Below are positions 10,482 through 19,848 of a DNA stretch of 64,000 nt, in pieces. The position numbers and the translations under genes were made by a program. The notes under the pieces are model-generated. The model worked only from the letters and a program-made list of their open reading frames with translations. It was not told where the DNA came from and searched no databases. Every line of letters begins with the position of its first letter. Within the stretch, counting starts at the first letter, position 1. The stretch comes from Xenorhabdus japonica (GTDB lineage Bacteria > Pseudomonadota > Gammaproteobacteria > Enterobacterales > Enterobacteriaceae): NCBI RefSeq assembly GCF_900115195.1, contig NZ_FOVO01000008.1:1-64000 (forward strand), written 5' to 3'.

Positions 10482-11132
10482 ATCGTTATAATCACCTATA
10501 GAATATGCTTATTTTTAATGTTAACAGATATAAATAAATATGTAACCATTTATTAAATAATAAATTTCATCAAACTATCTTTATAACTCGCTATTTTACT
10601 CCTATATATAATACTATATTGAGTATAATACTCTCGTTACCCAAAATTTAGAGTGGCTAATCGTTTTTTAAATAATAAAAAATACAGAATTAACAAGTGT
10701 TAAATTAATGTATATATTATAATCTACTAGTTATAAGATGTTATATTTAATATCTGATATTATAATTTTCCGTAAAGGTTTTTGTCCTTGAAATTTATTT
10801 TATGGCATGCGTTATAAAAATTAATTAATGAAAAAGTAGAAGAGTTAATCAATCTCTGATAGAAATTTGAACTTGTAGGCCATGGTTATATTTATTAATG
10901 GCTTATAATCACGGTGGAATATTCATCATGATATAGGTGAATAATATAGTTCATCTAAACCGCATTATTGCATCAGGGACTGGCATTTTATATAAATGCC
11001 ATTTGAAAAATATCTGTTTTTATTGTACAAAATTATACCTTCATAATATCAAGTTTGATTTAGCGGTTACCTGATGAGAAGGCCATTTCAAGGAAATTAT
11101 TTTAGCCACAAGTTACATAGGAACAATGAATT
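10482..11132. other. AT-rich non-coding stretch between xthA and the LysR-type gene
   Basis: About 650 bases without a supportable gene. It is markedly AT-rich and holds a near-palindrome at 10981-11001 (TGGCATTT / AAATGCCA, 5-base loop), followed by a T-rich tract. It should contain the divergent promoters of xthA and the regulator. No relic of a neighbouring gene was recognised. Confidence 0.5.
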
Positions 11133-11996
11133 ATGTTTTTTTCTCGTAAATTAGAAGCATTCATGGCGGTGGTGGAAATGGGTTCTTTAAGCAAGGCGGC
11201 AAGAGTAATGAACCGTACGACTCCCCCAGTCGCTAAATCAATTAAAGACTTTGAAGCGACGTTAGGAAAGCGCTTATTTAAAAGGGAGAAGTTTGGGATG
11301 ATTCTGACCAAAGACGGAGTGGAATTATATAATGACCTAAAAGAGCTCTATTTGAAAGAGAAAGAAATTACAAAGAAACACATCAGCGGGAGTATTTGTA
11401 ATGTTGTAAATATATACCATGATTGGGGTAAGAAAAAGCATCTGATTTCGCTTTATAAAGCAGCGGACAGAAATAATGCTCAAGTTAATATATTACGCTT
11501 CAGTTATGATAACATTGATGAAATAGTTGACTATGAGGGCAATACAATAATTTTAAGTTCAGAAAAAATACTGAGTGATCGATTCAGTCTTGTACGGAAA
11601 ATTGATGGACCAAATTTGGGGATCTGCTGCCGTAAAGAGTTATTAGATGAAGTAAATGGGGACTTTATTCAATTGTTGAAAAAGAGAACATGGTTATGTG
11701 ACCCAGTACTCTATAAAGGCAATTTGATAAAGAATTTGGAAGAGGAAATGGTAAAAAATGGAGAAAAAGTTAATATTCGTCAGATGGATAATATAGAATG
11801 TTGTCTCAATTTTATTCAGTCAACTAATTATATTTTTATTACAGATTCCCATTCCGGTGCGTTGGAAGAGGGAGAAAGCCTAGGCTTCATTCCAATATCA
11901 CGGCCTGATGCACTTAATCAGTGTTATGTCTACAAATCAAAATCTCATTCAAGCGTGTTAAATCGTTTCATCGACTCTGTCAGCGATATGGAATAA
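11133..11996 (+). CDS. LysR-type transcriptional regulator, atypical
   Basis: The first 60 residues form a LysR winged helix-turn-helix: FSRKLEAFMAVVEMGSLSKAARVMNRT, then KSIKDFEATLGKRLFKR. The following 225 residues are in the position of the substrate-binding domain but are divergent and rich in Lys, Asn and Ile, so the effector cannot be guessed. A weak AGGAA site precedes the ATG. It stands alone between xthA and a tRNA-Tyr gene, is more AT-rich than the housekeeping genes around it, and has no obvious target operon beside it. That pattern suggests horizontal acquisition, which is an inference. Confidence 0.8.
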   Translation: MFFSRKLEAFMAVVEMGSLSKAARVMNRTTPPVAKSIKDFEATLGKRLFKREKFGMILTKDGVELYNDLKELYLKEKEITKKHISGSICNVVNIYHDWGKKKHLISLYKAADRNNAQVNILRFSYDNIDEIVDYEGNTIILSSEKILSDRFSLVRKIDGPNLGICCRKELLDEVNGDFIQLLKKRTWLCDPVLYKGNLIKNLEEEMVKNGEKVNIRQMDNIECCLNFIQSTNYIFITDSHSGALEEGESLGFIPISRPDALNQCYVYKSKSHSSVLNRFIDSVSDME

Positions 11997-12302
11997 CCGA
12001 TTGCATAAGCGGAGCGAACTATCAGATTCCCTGCTCCGCTATTGATACCTGCCCAACAAATGCATTAATTTTGAAGACATTGATTTGATCGTTAATCTAA
12101 AGTGCTTTGTTGACCTGTTTTATTTCAAATATGTCTATTGTGAACAGGTTTTTTTAACATATATTGAACGTGTTAGCACTTTCCAAATCGATACATTCTA
12201 TAAATTGTTATGTTGTAACTGTTGTTGCGTTGTAACTTACTGTTTATAAAGCATTAGTAGGATTTATTTTTGATTTGGATGTAATGGAATGTGAATCGTT
12301 GA
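11997..12302. other. Non-coding stretch between the LysR-type gene and tRNA-Tyr
   Basis: It contains the hairpin at 12008-12040 and otherwise T-rich sequence that would be the 3' trailer of the tRNA transcript. No copy of the tRNA 3' end, as would mark an integration site, was seen here. Confidence 0.4.
12008..12040 (+). terminator. Hairpin after the LysR-type gene
   Basis: Perfect 8-bp stem AGCGGAGC / GCTCCGCT with a 17-base loop starts 12 bases after the stop codon. It lacks a T-run. Confidence 0.5.
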
Positions 12303-12387
<85 letters not shown>

Positions 12388-12426
12388 AGATTTTTGAATT
12401 GTATGCTGTCGTTATCAGCGGACGGC

Positions 12427-12454
12427 ATGATATCAAATAGGCCGCCGCTGTAAA
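12427..12454 (-). promoter_or_regulatory. Strong stringent-type promoter of tRNA-Tyr
   Basis: On the minus strand TTTACA (-35) and TATCAT (-10) are separated by 16 bases and followed by the GC-rich discriminator GCCGTCC. The sequence closely resembles the E. coli tyrT promoter; the GC-rich discriminator is the usual mark of ppGpp control of stable RNA. Confidence 0.85.
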
Positions 12455-12610
12455 GTAGATAATTGAAAATAAAGTACCGAAAGGTTGTTTTTTGATCTCA
12501 ATGATTGGATTGTAACCTATTTGGTGATGCTATCAATAGGAAACCCTCTATTACAGATTATATTTTCTCCTATCAGGTATAGGTGCAATACTTTATTATT
12601 TTATCTTTTA

Positions 12611-13459
12611 TCAAAGAATAACGGTACGGTTACCATATACAAAAACACGCTGAGAAAATATCCAGTACAATGCTTGGCTCAACACATTCTTCTCAACATC
12701 TAGTCCTGCACGCATCATCTCTTCAGCTGTATAGGTATGATCCACATTTATTACATCTTGAGTGATGATTGGTCCTTCATCCAAATTGTCATTTACATAA
12801 TGAGCCGTTGCGCCAATAATTTTCACGCCACGCTCATAAGCTTGATGATAGGGACGTGCACCGATGAATGCAGGCAAGAATGAGTGATGAATATTGATTA
12901 TTTGATTCGGGTAATGCTGAACAAATGCTGGTGTTAAGACTCGCATATATTTAGCAAGCACAATATAGTCGGGTTTATATTGATCAATCTGAGTCATCAA
13001 TGATTCATCATGTTGTTCGCGGGTTAATCCCTCATGACTGATGTAATGGAATGGAATATCAAACTGTTCAACCAGCTGTTGCAAGGTAGTATGATTGCCG
13101 ATGACAGCGGCAATTTCGACATCCAGTCCGCCATAAGCGCTTTTTACTAAGATATCGCCAATGCAATGTGCTTCTTTTGTCACCATAATAACGATACGGC
13201 GTCGACCTGCTTTATTTAATTCACGGTTTGAACCCGCTGGCAGGGCGTCATCCAAATCGGCCAGAAGGGTTTCATCATTAAAAATACCTTCCAGTTCAGT
13301 ACGCATAAAAAATCGTCCAGTACGATGATCAACAAATTCATTATTTTGAACGATGTTTAATTGATGCTTATAACAAATATTTGTGATTTTTGCGATTAAT
13401 CCTTTGGAATCAGGACAAATTGTACGCAAGATTTTTCTTTGTATGTTTGTGTTTTGCAT
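12611..13459 (-). CDS. purU: Formyltetrahydrofolate deformylase
   Basis: Hydrolyses 10-formyl-THF to THF and formate, feeding formate to PurT and balancing one-carbon pools. The 282 residues comprise an N-terminal ACT domain (KILRTICPDSKGLIAKI, about 8-85) and a formyltransferase-type catalytic domain with NIHHSFLPAFIGARPYHQAY and GATAHYVNDNLDEGPII, which hold the catalytic Asn, His and Asp. In E. coli glycine and methionine modulate activity through the ACT domain. Position next to tRNA-Tyr and ychJ matches the E. coli map. Confidence 0.98.
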   Translation of the reverse strand: MQNTNIQRKILRTICPDSKGLIAKITNICYKHQLNIVQNNEFVDHRTGRFFMRTELEGIFNDETLLADLDDALPAGSNRELNKAGRRRIVIMVTKEAHCIGDILVKSAYGGLDVEIAAVIGNHTTLQQLVEQFDIPFHYISHEGLTREQHDESLMTQIDQYKPDYIVLAKYMRVLTPAFVQHYPNQIINIHHSFLPAFIGARPYHQAYERGVKIIGATAHYVNDNLDEGPIITQDVINVDHTYTAEEMMRAGLDVEKNVLSQALYWIFSQRVFVYGNRTVIL

Positions 13460-13526
13460 GGATTACAAAATCCTAAAATATTCTTCACTGTGTGTGAATT
13501 GTTATGTTTAATATTTAGATACTGTT

Positions 13527-13988
13527 TTAACCACAGCACTTCTTGTATTTTTTGCCTGAACCACATGGGCAAAGGCTGTTTCGGCCTACCTGAGGACGAA
13601 TGCCATCTATATAAAACCAACATTGGTCAATGCGCAAAAAACGTGAGCGCTCATGAATCAATTGCCTATCTTGCTTTCCTTGTTCAATAAAGCAAGCTGA
13701 AAATTCGATATAGGCTTCGTTATTATGTTTCCCTTGATTAGTTTCGAGAATATTTAATCCCAGCCATTGTACCCCAGCAAAACTTTGTTCTATTTCTGTA
13801 CGCCAGTTTTCAGCCTGGCAATCTGGGTGCCAGGTAGCGATGAGATAGCCTGCATTTTGTGTGACGTAAGCACTATATCTGGAACGCATTAAGGATTCAG
13901 CATTTGGGGCAGGGTGATGATTTTCAAGATAGGGGCTACAGCAAAGGGCGAAAGATGAGCCACTGCCGCAGGGACACATTTTTGTCAA
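13527..13988 (-). CDS. ychJ: YchJ family SEC-C motif protein (UPF0225)
   Basis: A 153-residue protein of unknown function with a cysteine-rich SEC-C zinc motif at each end: [13 protein letters not shown] at 5-17 and [13 protein letters not shown] near the C terminus. The middle is an NTF2-like domain. The two SEC-C motifs suggest zinc binding and perhaps contact with a partner, as SEC-C does in SecA; that is inference. It lies 67 bases upstream of purU on the same strand, as in E. coli. Confidence 0.95.
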   Translation of the reverse strand: MTKMCPCGSGSSFALCCSPYLENHHPAPNAESLMRSRYSAYVTQNAGYLIATWHPDCQAENWRTEIEQSFAGVQWLGLNILETNQGKHNNEAYIEFSACFIEQGKQDRQLIHERSRFLRIDQCWFYIDGIRPQVGRNSLCPCGSGKKYKKCCG

Positions 13989-14031
13989 AATAACTCCAGT
14001 TATTTAAAGTGGTTGCTGTTAGTACCAGTGA

Positions 14032-14154
14032 TCTTGCAAAGATATGAAGAGTATAAATAGTACAGATTTATTGGGTTATCATCGAACGATAATACTCGAA
14101 TATGGGCAAGAGCTGCAATGTTTGGTAAAGGCTGCCGTTATGAAAAAGAATTGA
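14032..14154 (+). pseudogene. rssA: Relic of rssA, C-terminal end only
   Basis: In the frame ending with the TGA at 14152, about 40 codons read STDLLGYHRTIILEYGQ, which align with the C-terminal STLDFHRADAAIAAGQ of E. coli RssA, a patatin-like protein. A stop at 14029 cuts the frame upstream and there is no room for the other ~260 residues before ychJ. Position between ychJ and galU is exactly where rssA lies in E. coli. It is a deletion remnant. Confidence 0.75.
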
Positions 14155-14258
14155 GAGGAAAGAGAATATTAACTGTAGAAGATGAGCCGGCTTTTTGCTC
14201 TTTACTAACTGGCTATTTGAATTTATTGGGGATAGCAAAATTTCCTTTAACATATTGA
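14155..14258 (+). pseudogene. rssB: Relic of rssB, start of receiver domain only
   Basis: Directly after the rssA relic, about 34 codons read GKRILTVEDEPAFCSLL, matching the RssB opening GKQILIVEDEQVFRSLL, including the acidic pair of a response-regulator receiver. No plausible start codon with an SD site is seen, and the frame stops after LGIAKFPLTY. The rest of the ~337-residue protein, including the phosphorylation Asp and the output domain, is absent. RssB delivers RpoS to ClpXP in E. coli, so this copy cannot do so. Confidence 0.82.
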
Positions 14259-14504
14259 AGATAATTCCTTCAATAAATTTATAACTTTTAAGCCTTATTT
14301 TATAGTAATGCCTGATATCTAATCATTGAAATATGATCAGAAGCTAGCACACTGTATATCTGGTCTAATTAACTGGTATACTCGTGCGCATTATTTTTGC
14401 GAGTGCTATTTTCCTCACACATACGATTTTTTCTGAGAGTTAATGCTATTATTTAAGCTGTAAAGGAGTTTTTCAGTGAAAACATAGCAGTAGGAGACGA
14501 TGTA
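14259..14504 (+). promoter_or_regulatory. galU upstream region
   Basis: About 250 bases between the rssB relic and galU. A TGGTATACT element at 14375-14383 could be an extended -10. No further rssB homology was recognised downstream of the relic. Confidence 0.4.
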
Positions 14505-15422
14505 ATGTCAGTAATAAATAAAAAAGTAAAAAAAGCTGTTATACCTGTTGCTGGCTTGGGGACCCGGATGTTGCCCGCCACCAAAGCGATTCCGAAAGAA
14601 ATGCTTCCTTTGGTAGATAAACCGCTTATTCAATATGTCGTCAATGAATGTATCAAGGCTGGCATTAATGAGATCATTCTGGTCACACATTCATCTAAAA
14701 ACTCGATAGAAAACCATTTTGATACCAGTTTTGAGTTGGAAGCCATTCTTGAGAAAAGAGTTAAGCGCCAATTATTGGACGAAGTACAGTCTATCTGTCC
14801 AAATCATGTGACAATCATGCAAATCCGTCAAGGAATTGCAAAAGGATTGGGACATGCCGTGCTATGTGCTAAACCACTTATTGGCGATGAGCCGTTTGCT
14901 GTTATTCTGCCCGATGTCATTCTGGATGAGTACAGCACTGACCTATCAAAATATAATTTGAGCGAAATGTTGTCGCGCTTTAACAGTAGTGGCGCAAGTC
15001 AGCTCCTCGTTGAACCTGTTCCTGTAGAAAGTGTTTCGGATTATGGCATTGTTGATTGCTTGGGTGAGAATTTACAGCCTGGTGATAGTAAACCTATTGC
15101 CCGTGTTGTTGAAAAACCAAAACCAGAAGAAGCGCCATCGAATCTCTCCATTGTTGGTCGTTATGTATTATCCGAAAAAATCTGGCCATTATTGGCGAAA
15201 ACTGCACCAGGAGCAGGGGATGAAATACAATTGACAGATGCTATTGCCATGCTGATGGAAAAAGAGCCTGTTGAGGCTTATCACTTACAGGGTCGTAGCC
15301 ATGATTGTGGCAATAAATTGGGTTATATGCAGGCATTTGTTGAATATGGCATGAAACATAATGAATTGGGCAAATCATTCACGGATTGGATCATGGCCTT
15401 GCAAAATCAGATTGAAAAATAA
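14505..15422 (+). CDS. galU: UTP-glucose-1-phosphate uridylyltransferase
   Basis: Makes UDP-glucose from glucose-1-phosphate and UTP, the precursor for LPS, trehalose, periplasmic glucans and the two enzymes encoded next. The 305 residues show the nucleotidyltransferase signature [21 protein letters not shown], the [11 protein letters not shown] loop and the Asp-containing [14 protein letters not shown] lies 8 bases before the ATG. It heads a tight three-gene operon: ugd follows after 24 bases and an epimerase 8 bases after that. In E. coli ugd is elsewhere, so this is a lineage-specific clustering. Confidence 0.98.
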   Translation: MSVINKKVKKAVIPVAGLGTRMLPATKAIPKEMLPLVDKPLIQYVVNECIKAGINEIILVTHSSKNSIENHFDTSFELEAILEKRVKRQLLDEVQSICPNHVTIMQIRQGIAKGLGHAVLCAKPLIGDEPFAVILPDVILDEYSTDLSKYNLSEMLSRFNSSGASQLLVEPVPVESVSDYGIVDCLGENLQPGDSKPIARVVEKPKPEEAPSNLSIVGRYVLSEKIWPLLAKTAPGAGDEIQLTDAIAMLMEKEPVEAYHLQGRSHDCGNKLGYMQAFVEYGMKHNELGKSFTDWIMALQNQIEK

Positions 15423-15446
15423 TCTATTAGTACTTTAAGGTGTGAT

Positions 15447-16790
15447 ATGAAAGTTACTGTATTTGGTATTGGCTACGTAGGCTTAGTGCAAGCAACCGTA
15501 TTTGCTGAAGTTGGACATGACGTACTTTGTGTTGATGTTGATGCAAAAAAAGTCGAAAACCTGAAAAATGGTCAAATTCCTATTTTTGAACCGGGTTTGA
15601 CGCCTTTAGTAAAGAAAAATCATGCTGAAGGACGGCTGAATTTTACAACGAATGCCAAAGCCGGTATTGCTCATGGTAAATTACAGTTTATTGCAGTAGG
15701 AACACCCCCTGATGAAGATGGCTCTGCTGATCTCAAGTATGTCACTGCCGTAGCCAGAACTATTGCGGAAAATATGGATGATCATAAAGTCATTGTCGAT
15801 AAGTCAACTGTGCCAGTAGGTACGGCTGATAAAGTCAGAGCGGTGATGCAAGCAACATTGGCAGGGCGCAATATAGAGCTTCCGTTTGATGTTGTTTCCA
15901 ATCCTGAGTTTTTGAAGGAAGGAGCCGCTGTTGCTGATTGTATGCGCCCTGAACGCATTATTATTGGCTGTGATAATGACGATGTGGTTGATGTAATGCG
16001 TGAATTGTATGAGCCGTTTAATCGTAATCATGATCGTATGATTGTCATGGATATCCGCAGTGCTGAGCTGACTAAATATGCTGCCAACTGCATGTTGGCG
16101 ACAAAAATCAGTTTCATGAATGAAATTGCTAACTTGGCAGAAATGCTGGGGGCGGACATTGAAAATATACGTCAGGGAATTGGTTCCGATTCACGAATCG
16201 GATATCACTTTATTTACCCTGGATGTGGATATGGCGGTTCATGTTTCCCTAAAGATGTTCAGGCATTGATCCGGACTTCTGAACAAATTGGATATACGCC
16301 AAAAATTCTTCAGGCAGTGGAACAGGTTAACGAGAAACAGAAAAGCAAATTACCTACTTTTGTAAAATGCCATTTTGGTAATGATTTATCGGGCAAAACA
16401 TTTGCTGTTTGGGGACTGTCATTTAAGCCTAATACAGATGATATGCGTGAGGCATCAAGCTGTGTATTGATGGAAATGTTATGGGAATGTGGTGCTAAAG
16501 TTCAGGCGTATGATCCTGAAGCTATGCAAGAGGCCCAGCGTATTTATGGGCAGCGTGATAATCTCTCTTTAATGGGAACAAAAGAAGCGGCACTAAAAGG
16601 TGCTGATGCTTTGATTATCTGTACAGAATGGCAAAACTTCAGAGCACCTGATTTTGATGTGATTAAGGATTCATTAAAAACTCCTGTGATTTTTGATGGA
16701 CGCAATCTTTATGATCCAGAACGCCTGCAATCACGTGGTTTTATATACTATGGCATTGGTCGCGGCGCCTCAATCAAACCAGTTATTTGA
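15447..16790 (+). CDS. ugd: UDP-glucose 6-dehydrogenase
   Basis: Oxidises UDP-glucose twice with NAD+ to UDP-glucuronate. The 447 residues begin with a Rossmann motif ([12 protein letters not shown]) and contain the catalytic-cysteine loop [13 protein letters not shown] and the C-terminal UDP-binding domain ([17 protein letters not shown]). The product feeds L-Ara4N synthesis for polymyxin resistance and, through the next gene, UDP-galacturonate. It is in an operon with galU, which supplies its substrate. Confidence 0.97.
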   Translation: MKVTVFGIGYVGLVQATVFAEVGHDVLCVDVDAKKVENLKNGQIPIFEPGLTPLVKKNHAEGRLNFTTNAKAGIAHGKLQFIAVGTPPDEDGSADLKYVTAVARTIAENMDDHKVIVDKSTVPVGTADKVRAVMQATLAGRNIELPFDVVSNPEFLKEGAAVADCMRPERIIIGCDNDDVVDVMRELYEPFNRNHDRMIVMDIRSAELTKYAANCMLATKISFMNEIANLAEMLGADIENIRQGIGSDSRIGYHFIYPGCGYGGSCFPKDVQALIRTSEQIGYTPKILQAVEQVNEKQKSKLPTFVKCHFGNDLSGKTFAVWGLSFKPNTDDMREASSCVLMEMLWECGAKVQAYDPEAMQEAQRIYGQRDNLSLMGTKEAALKGADALIICTEWQNFRAPDFDVIKDSLKTPVIFDGRNLYDPERLQSRGFIYYGIGRGASIKPVI

Positions 16791-16798
16791 GTTAATAT

Positions 16799-17806
16799 AT
16801 GAAATTTTTAGTTACAGGTTCTGCTGGGTTTATTGGTTTTCATGTTAGTCGGCGGTTATTGAATATGGGGCATGAGGTTGTCGGTATTGATAACTTCAAT
16901 GATTATTATGACGTTAATTTGAAACAGGCGAGATTAAATTTATTACTCCCTCATTCAAATTTTAAATTTGAAAAATTAGATCTGGCTGACAGAGTTGCAA
17001 TACCTGAATTGTTTGCTAAACATCAATTTCAGCGGGTGATCCATTTAGGCGCTCAGCCAGGTGTACGTTATTCAATAGAAAACCCAATGGCATATATAGA
17101 TGCCAATATCATCGGTCATATCAATATTCTTGAAGGTTGCCGCCATCATTGTGTAGAACATCTATTATATGCCTCTTCCAGTTCAGTATATGGCTTAAAT
17201 AAAAAGCAACCTTTTTCTACAGGTGATTCTGTTGATCATCCTGTTTCTTTATATGCAGCAACGAAAAAGTCTGATGAGTTAATGTCTCACAGCTATTCAC
17301 ACCTTTATCAACTGCCCACAACAGGATTGAGATTTTTTACCGTATATGGCCCTTGGGGGCGCCCTGATATGGCTTTATTTAAATTCACTAAAGCTATGTT
17401 AGAAGGTAAGTCGATTGATGTTTATAATCATGGCAATATGGTGAGAGATTTCACATATATTGATGATATTGTTGAATCTATAATCAGATTGCAGGATATC
17501 ATTCCTACTTCAAATAAAGATTGGTTAGTTGAAGATGGGCAGATATCTGCCAGCTCTGCGCCATATCGAGTTTACAATATCGGTAATGGTCAGCCGACAA
17601 AACTGGGTGATTTTATTGACGCTATTGAGACCTCATTAGGGATTGAGGCAAAGAAAAACTTTATGGAAATTCAAGATGGCGAAGTATTATCAACGTGTGC
17701 AGATTCAAGCGCACTTTTCAATAAGATTGGCTTTTCGCCTAACACCCCGGTAAGGGAAGGGGTGAAACGGTTTGTAGATTGGTATTTGGGCTTTTATCAG
17801 AAGTAG
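16799..17806 (+). CDS. NAD-dependent UDP-glucuronate 4-epimerase
   Basis: An extended short-chain dehydrogenase of 335 residues. It has the N-terminal NAD motif VTGSAGFIGFHVS, the catalytic SSSSVYG and YAATKK (Tyr-x3-Lys), and RFFTVYGPWGRPDMALFKF, which is typical of UDP-glucuronate 4-epimerases (Uge/GlaKP, CapI type). Its start is 8 bases after ugd, whose product is the expected substrate. The galU-ugd-epimerase series would give UDP-glucose, UDP-glucuronate, then UDP-galacturonate, a sugar common in LPS cores of Proteus, Providencia and Klebsiella. A UDP-GlcNAc or UDP-Glc epimerase is a less likely alternative. Confidence 0.88.
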   Translation: MKFLVTGSAGFIGFHVSRRLLNMGHEVVGIDNFNDYYDVNLKQARLNLLLPHSNFKFEKLDLADRVAIPELFAKHQFQRVIHLGAQPGVRYSIENPMAYIDANIIGHINILEGCRHHCVEHLLYASSSSVYGLNKKQPFSTGDSVDHPVSLYAATKKSDELMSHSYSHLYQLPTTGLRFFTVYGPWGRPDMALFKFTKAMLEGKSIDVYNHGNMVRDFTYIDDIVESIIRLQDIIPTSNKDWLVEDGQISASSAPYRVYNIGNGQPTKLGDFIDAIETSLGIEAKKNFMEIQDGEVLSTCADSSALFNKIGFSPNTPVREGVKRFVDWYLGFYQK

Positions 17807-17824
17807 GTACAGTAAAAATAGAAT

Positions 17825-17848
17825 AAAGGAGCGAATAGCTCCTTTTTT
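17825..17848 (+). terminator. Rho-independent terminator of the galU operon
   Basis: AAAGGAGC / GCTCCTTT stem with 5-base loop, followed by more T, 19 bases after the epimerase stop. Confidence 0.92.
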
Positions 17849-17994
17849 ATAAGATTATGTTAAAAAAAAACTAAGTTAGTGTTAAATTTTTTTTATCACA
17901 TAGAGAATATTAAAGCGATTTAGTCATTAATATAACTCTTTGTATTCCTACATCAGCCCGTAATTAACCTAGTTAGTTATATTTATAATAAAAC

Positions 17995-18020
17995 AAAAAT
18001 ACCCTTGATAGGGTATTTTT
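17995..18020 (-). terminator. Rho-independent terminator of hns
   Basis: An 11-bp stem AAAAATACCCT / AGGGTATTTTT with a 4-base loop. Symmetric, so it may also act on the plus strand. Confidence 0.9.
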
Positions 18021-18045
18021 GTAATTAATTTCACAAAACAATTGA

Positions 18046-18447
18046 TTAGATCAAGAAATCTTCCAGTTTTTTGCCTTCTTCATCAATCGCTTTTTTGATT
18101 ACAGCTGGTGTACGGCCTTGGCCAGTCCAGGTTTTAATTTCACCTTCATCAACGTATGAATATTTAGCCGGACGTGCAGCACGTTTAGATTTACCAGTAG
18201 ATTTACCACTTAAAGCATCCACTAAATCGCTTAATTCAATACCGTCTTTCTCCAGCATTTCACGGTATTCTTGAAGCTTACGTGTACGTTCTTCTATTTG
18301 TGCACGAGCCTGGCTATCTTCATCGCGACGTTCTTCAACAACAGTTGTAAGTTTTTCCAGCATTTCTTCTAAAGTACTAAGTTCACATTCTCTAGCTTGC
18401 GCGCGCAAGGTACGGATGTTATTTAAAGATTTTAAATTCTCGCTCAT
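18046..18447 (-). CDS. hns: Histone-like nucleoid-structuring protein H-NS
   Basis: Abundant nucleoid protein that binds AT-rich DNA and silences acquired genes. The 133 residues comprise an N-terminal coiled-coil oligomerisation domain (about 1-80), a Lys/Arg linker, and the DNA-binding hook [12 protein letters not shown] at about 108-119. It lies between the galU operon and tdk as in E. coli. The AT-rich cassettes in this window (LysR-type gene, the 47-51.5 kb locus) are plausible targets, by inference. Confidence 0.98.
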   Translation of the reverse strand: MSENLKSLNNIRTLRAQARECELSTLEEMLEKLTTVVEERRDEDSQARAQIEERTRKLQEYREMLEKDGIELSDLVDALSGKSTGKSKRAARPAKYSYVDEGEIKTWTGQGRTPAVIKKAIDEEGKKLEDFLI

Positions 18448-19089
18448 TGTCCTGGTCTCAAATTATAATGATGATGGCTGATGTAGGGATAATAATAGAA
18501 TGCTATTTTATTTTCTGCAATAGTGAATTTACTTTCTCAGACTAAAACATGTCATTTTAAAATGCAATTTTTTTGATAATCGATATATTGTGTTTTAATT
18601 CTGCTATTGAGCTTACCATTTTTCAATAAGTATGAAGAAGGATTACTGTAAAGTTTAGTAAGGGTAAATCATGAGGTATAAAACTAATTTATAGTCAATT
18701 TGTAAGGAACGTTAATTATTTTGCTATGAATAAGCTGAAGAGCAAGGATGAGATGAAAGTTTTTTATGGATAATCTATTGATTATGATTATGGTGTGTGA
18801 ATTGAACAAAAGTAAACCACCATGATTATTAATATTCAAATGGTGGGGGTGAAATAACGATTTATTTTTGTTGTTGACTTTGTTCATTTGACACTCAGCA
18901 AATACTTATGGTGTTGATTTTATATACGCAAATGTGATAATTATCATGAAAATAATCTTTTCTTATTCATTCTAATTTGTTTTTGCCAGTCCATATTTGA
19001 CAATAACAAGGATAATCTCTTTCAGAGTTTGTGATAAACTAACGCTGATATATCACCTGATTAAATTTGACAAGAGGATGGACGGGCCA
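18448..19089. other. Non-coding region between hns and tdk
   Basis: About 640 bases, AT-rich, holding the divergent promoters of hns and tdk. No gene or relic could be supported; short open frames here have no coding character. Confidence 0.5.
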
Positions 19090-19686
19090 ATGGCTCAGCT
19101 TTATTTTTATTATTCTGCCATGAACGCAGGGAAATCAACTTCCTTATTGCAATCTTCCTATAACTATAACGAAAGAGGAATGAGAACGCTGATCTTTACA
19201 GCGGAAATCGATACTCGATTCGGAAAAGGAAATGTCAGCTCCCGTATTGGCTTATCCGCTGAAGCTTTGTTGTTTTCACCAAAAACAAATATTGCTGAGC
19301 TTATCAGAAGTGAAAATGAGGCAGAAAAAGTTCATTGCGTTTTGATTGATGAATGCCAATTCTTGACGAAAGAACATGTCGAACAACTTTGTGAAATTGT
19401 AGATTATGACGATATCCCTGCTCTTTGTTATGGTTTAAGGACCGATTTTCAAGGTGAGTTATTCAGTGGAAGTGAATATCTTCTCGCGTGGTCAGATAAA
19501 TTGGTGGAGCTAAAAACAATTTGTCATTGTGGGAGAAAAGCTAGCCGTGTGCTTCGTTTTAGCAGCGATGGTAGCGTTGTTTATGATGGTGCTCAGGTAG
19601 ATATCGGCGGTAATGAAAAATACGTATCTGTGTGTCGTAGGCACTATACTGATGTTATTCGTGAAGCTAAGGCAAAAAAGGTCTAA
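19090..19686 (+). CDS. tdk: Thymidine kinase
   Basis: Phosphorylates thymidine for nucleotide salvage in the cytoplasm. I start at 19090 ([17 protein letters not shown]), the family N terminus; an AGAGGA element lies 11 bases upstream, and the longer frame from 18997 has no homologous content. The 198 residues show the P-loop SAMNAGKST, the Mg/base region LIDECQFL, and a four-cysteine zinc site (CHCGRKA and CRRHY). It is convergent with adhE and shares a terminator with it. Confidence 0.97.
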   Translation: MAQLYFYYSAMNAGKSTSLLQSSYNYNERGMRTLIFTAEIDTRFGKGNVSSRIGLSAEALLFSPKTNIAELIRSENEAEKVHCVLIDECQFLTKEHVEQLCEIVDYDDIPALCYGLRTDFQGELFSGSEYLLAWSDKLVELKTICHCGRKASRVLRFSSDGSVVYDGAQVDIGGNEKYVSVCRRHYTDVIREAKAKKV

Positions 19687-19770
19687 TACGTCACCAGTTG
19701 TAATCGAGTAGTATAAAACTATTACGCTAAGAAATAGGCTAAGAAATAATTGGTTAGAAAATAAAATAAT

Positions 19771-19800
19771 AAAAGGCGTTGGATTGTTCCAACGCCTTTT
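19771..19800. terminator. Bidirectional terminator between tdk and adhE
   Basis: A 13-bp perfect stem beginning AAAAGGCGTTGGA with a 4-base loop, flanked by A and T runs so it works in both directions. Confidence 0.93.
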
Positions 19801-19848
19801 AAGTTTTATCAATCAGCCTATCATTTCTTATTATTTCTTATTATTCTT

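Noticed and set aside
10981-11001. Possible sRNA terminator in the xthA-LysR gap
   Set aside because: The near-palindrome is AT-rich with no clear T-run directly after it and no promoter upstream that I can identify.
13439-13690. Plus-strand ORF across the purU-ychJ junction
   Set aside because: It runs antisense through both conserved genes, and its Cys-rich look comes from the reverse of the ychJ SEC-C codons.
14032-14258. A complete small two-component receiver protein at the rssB relic
   Set aside because: The frame lacks a start with SD, stops after ~34 codons, and lacks the phosphorylation Asp region, so it is a relic rather than a functional mini-protein.
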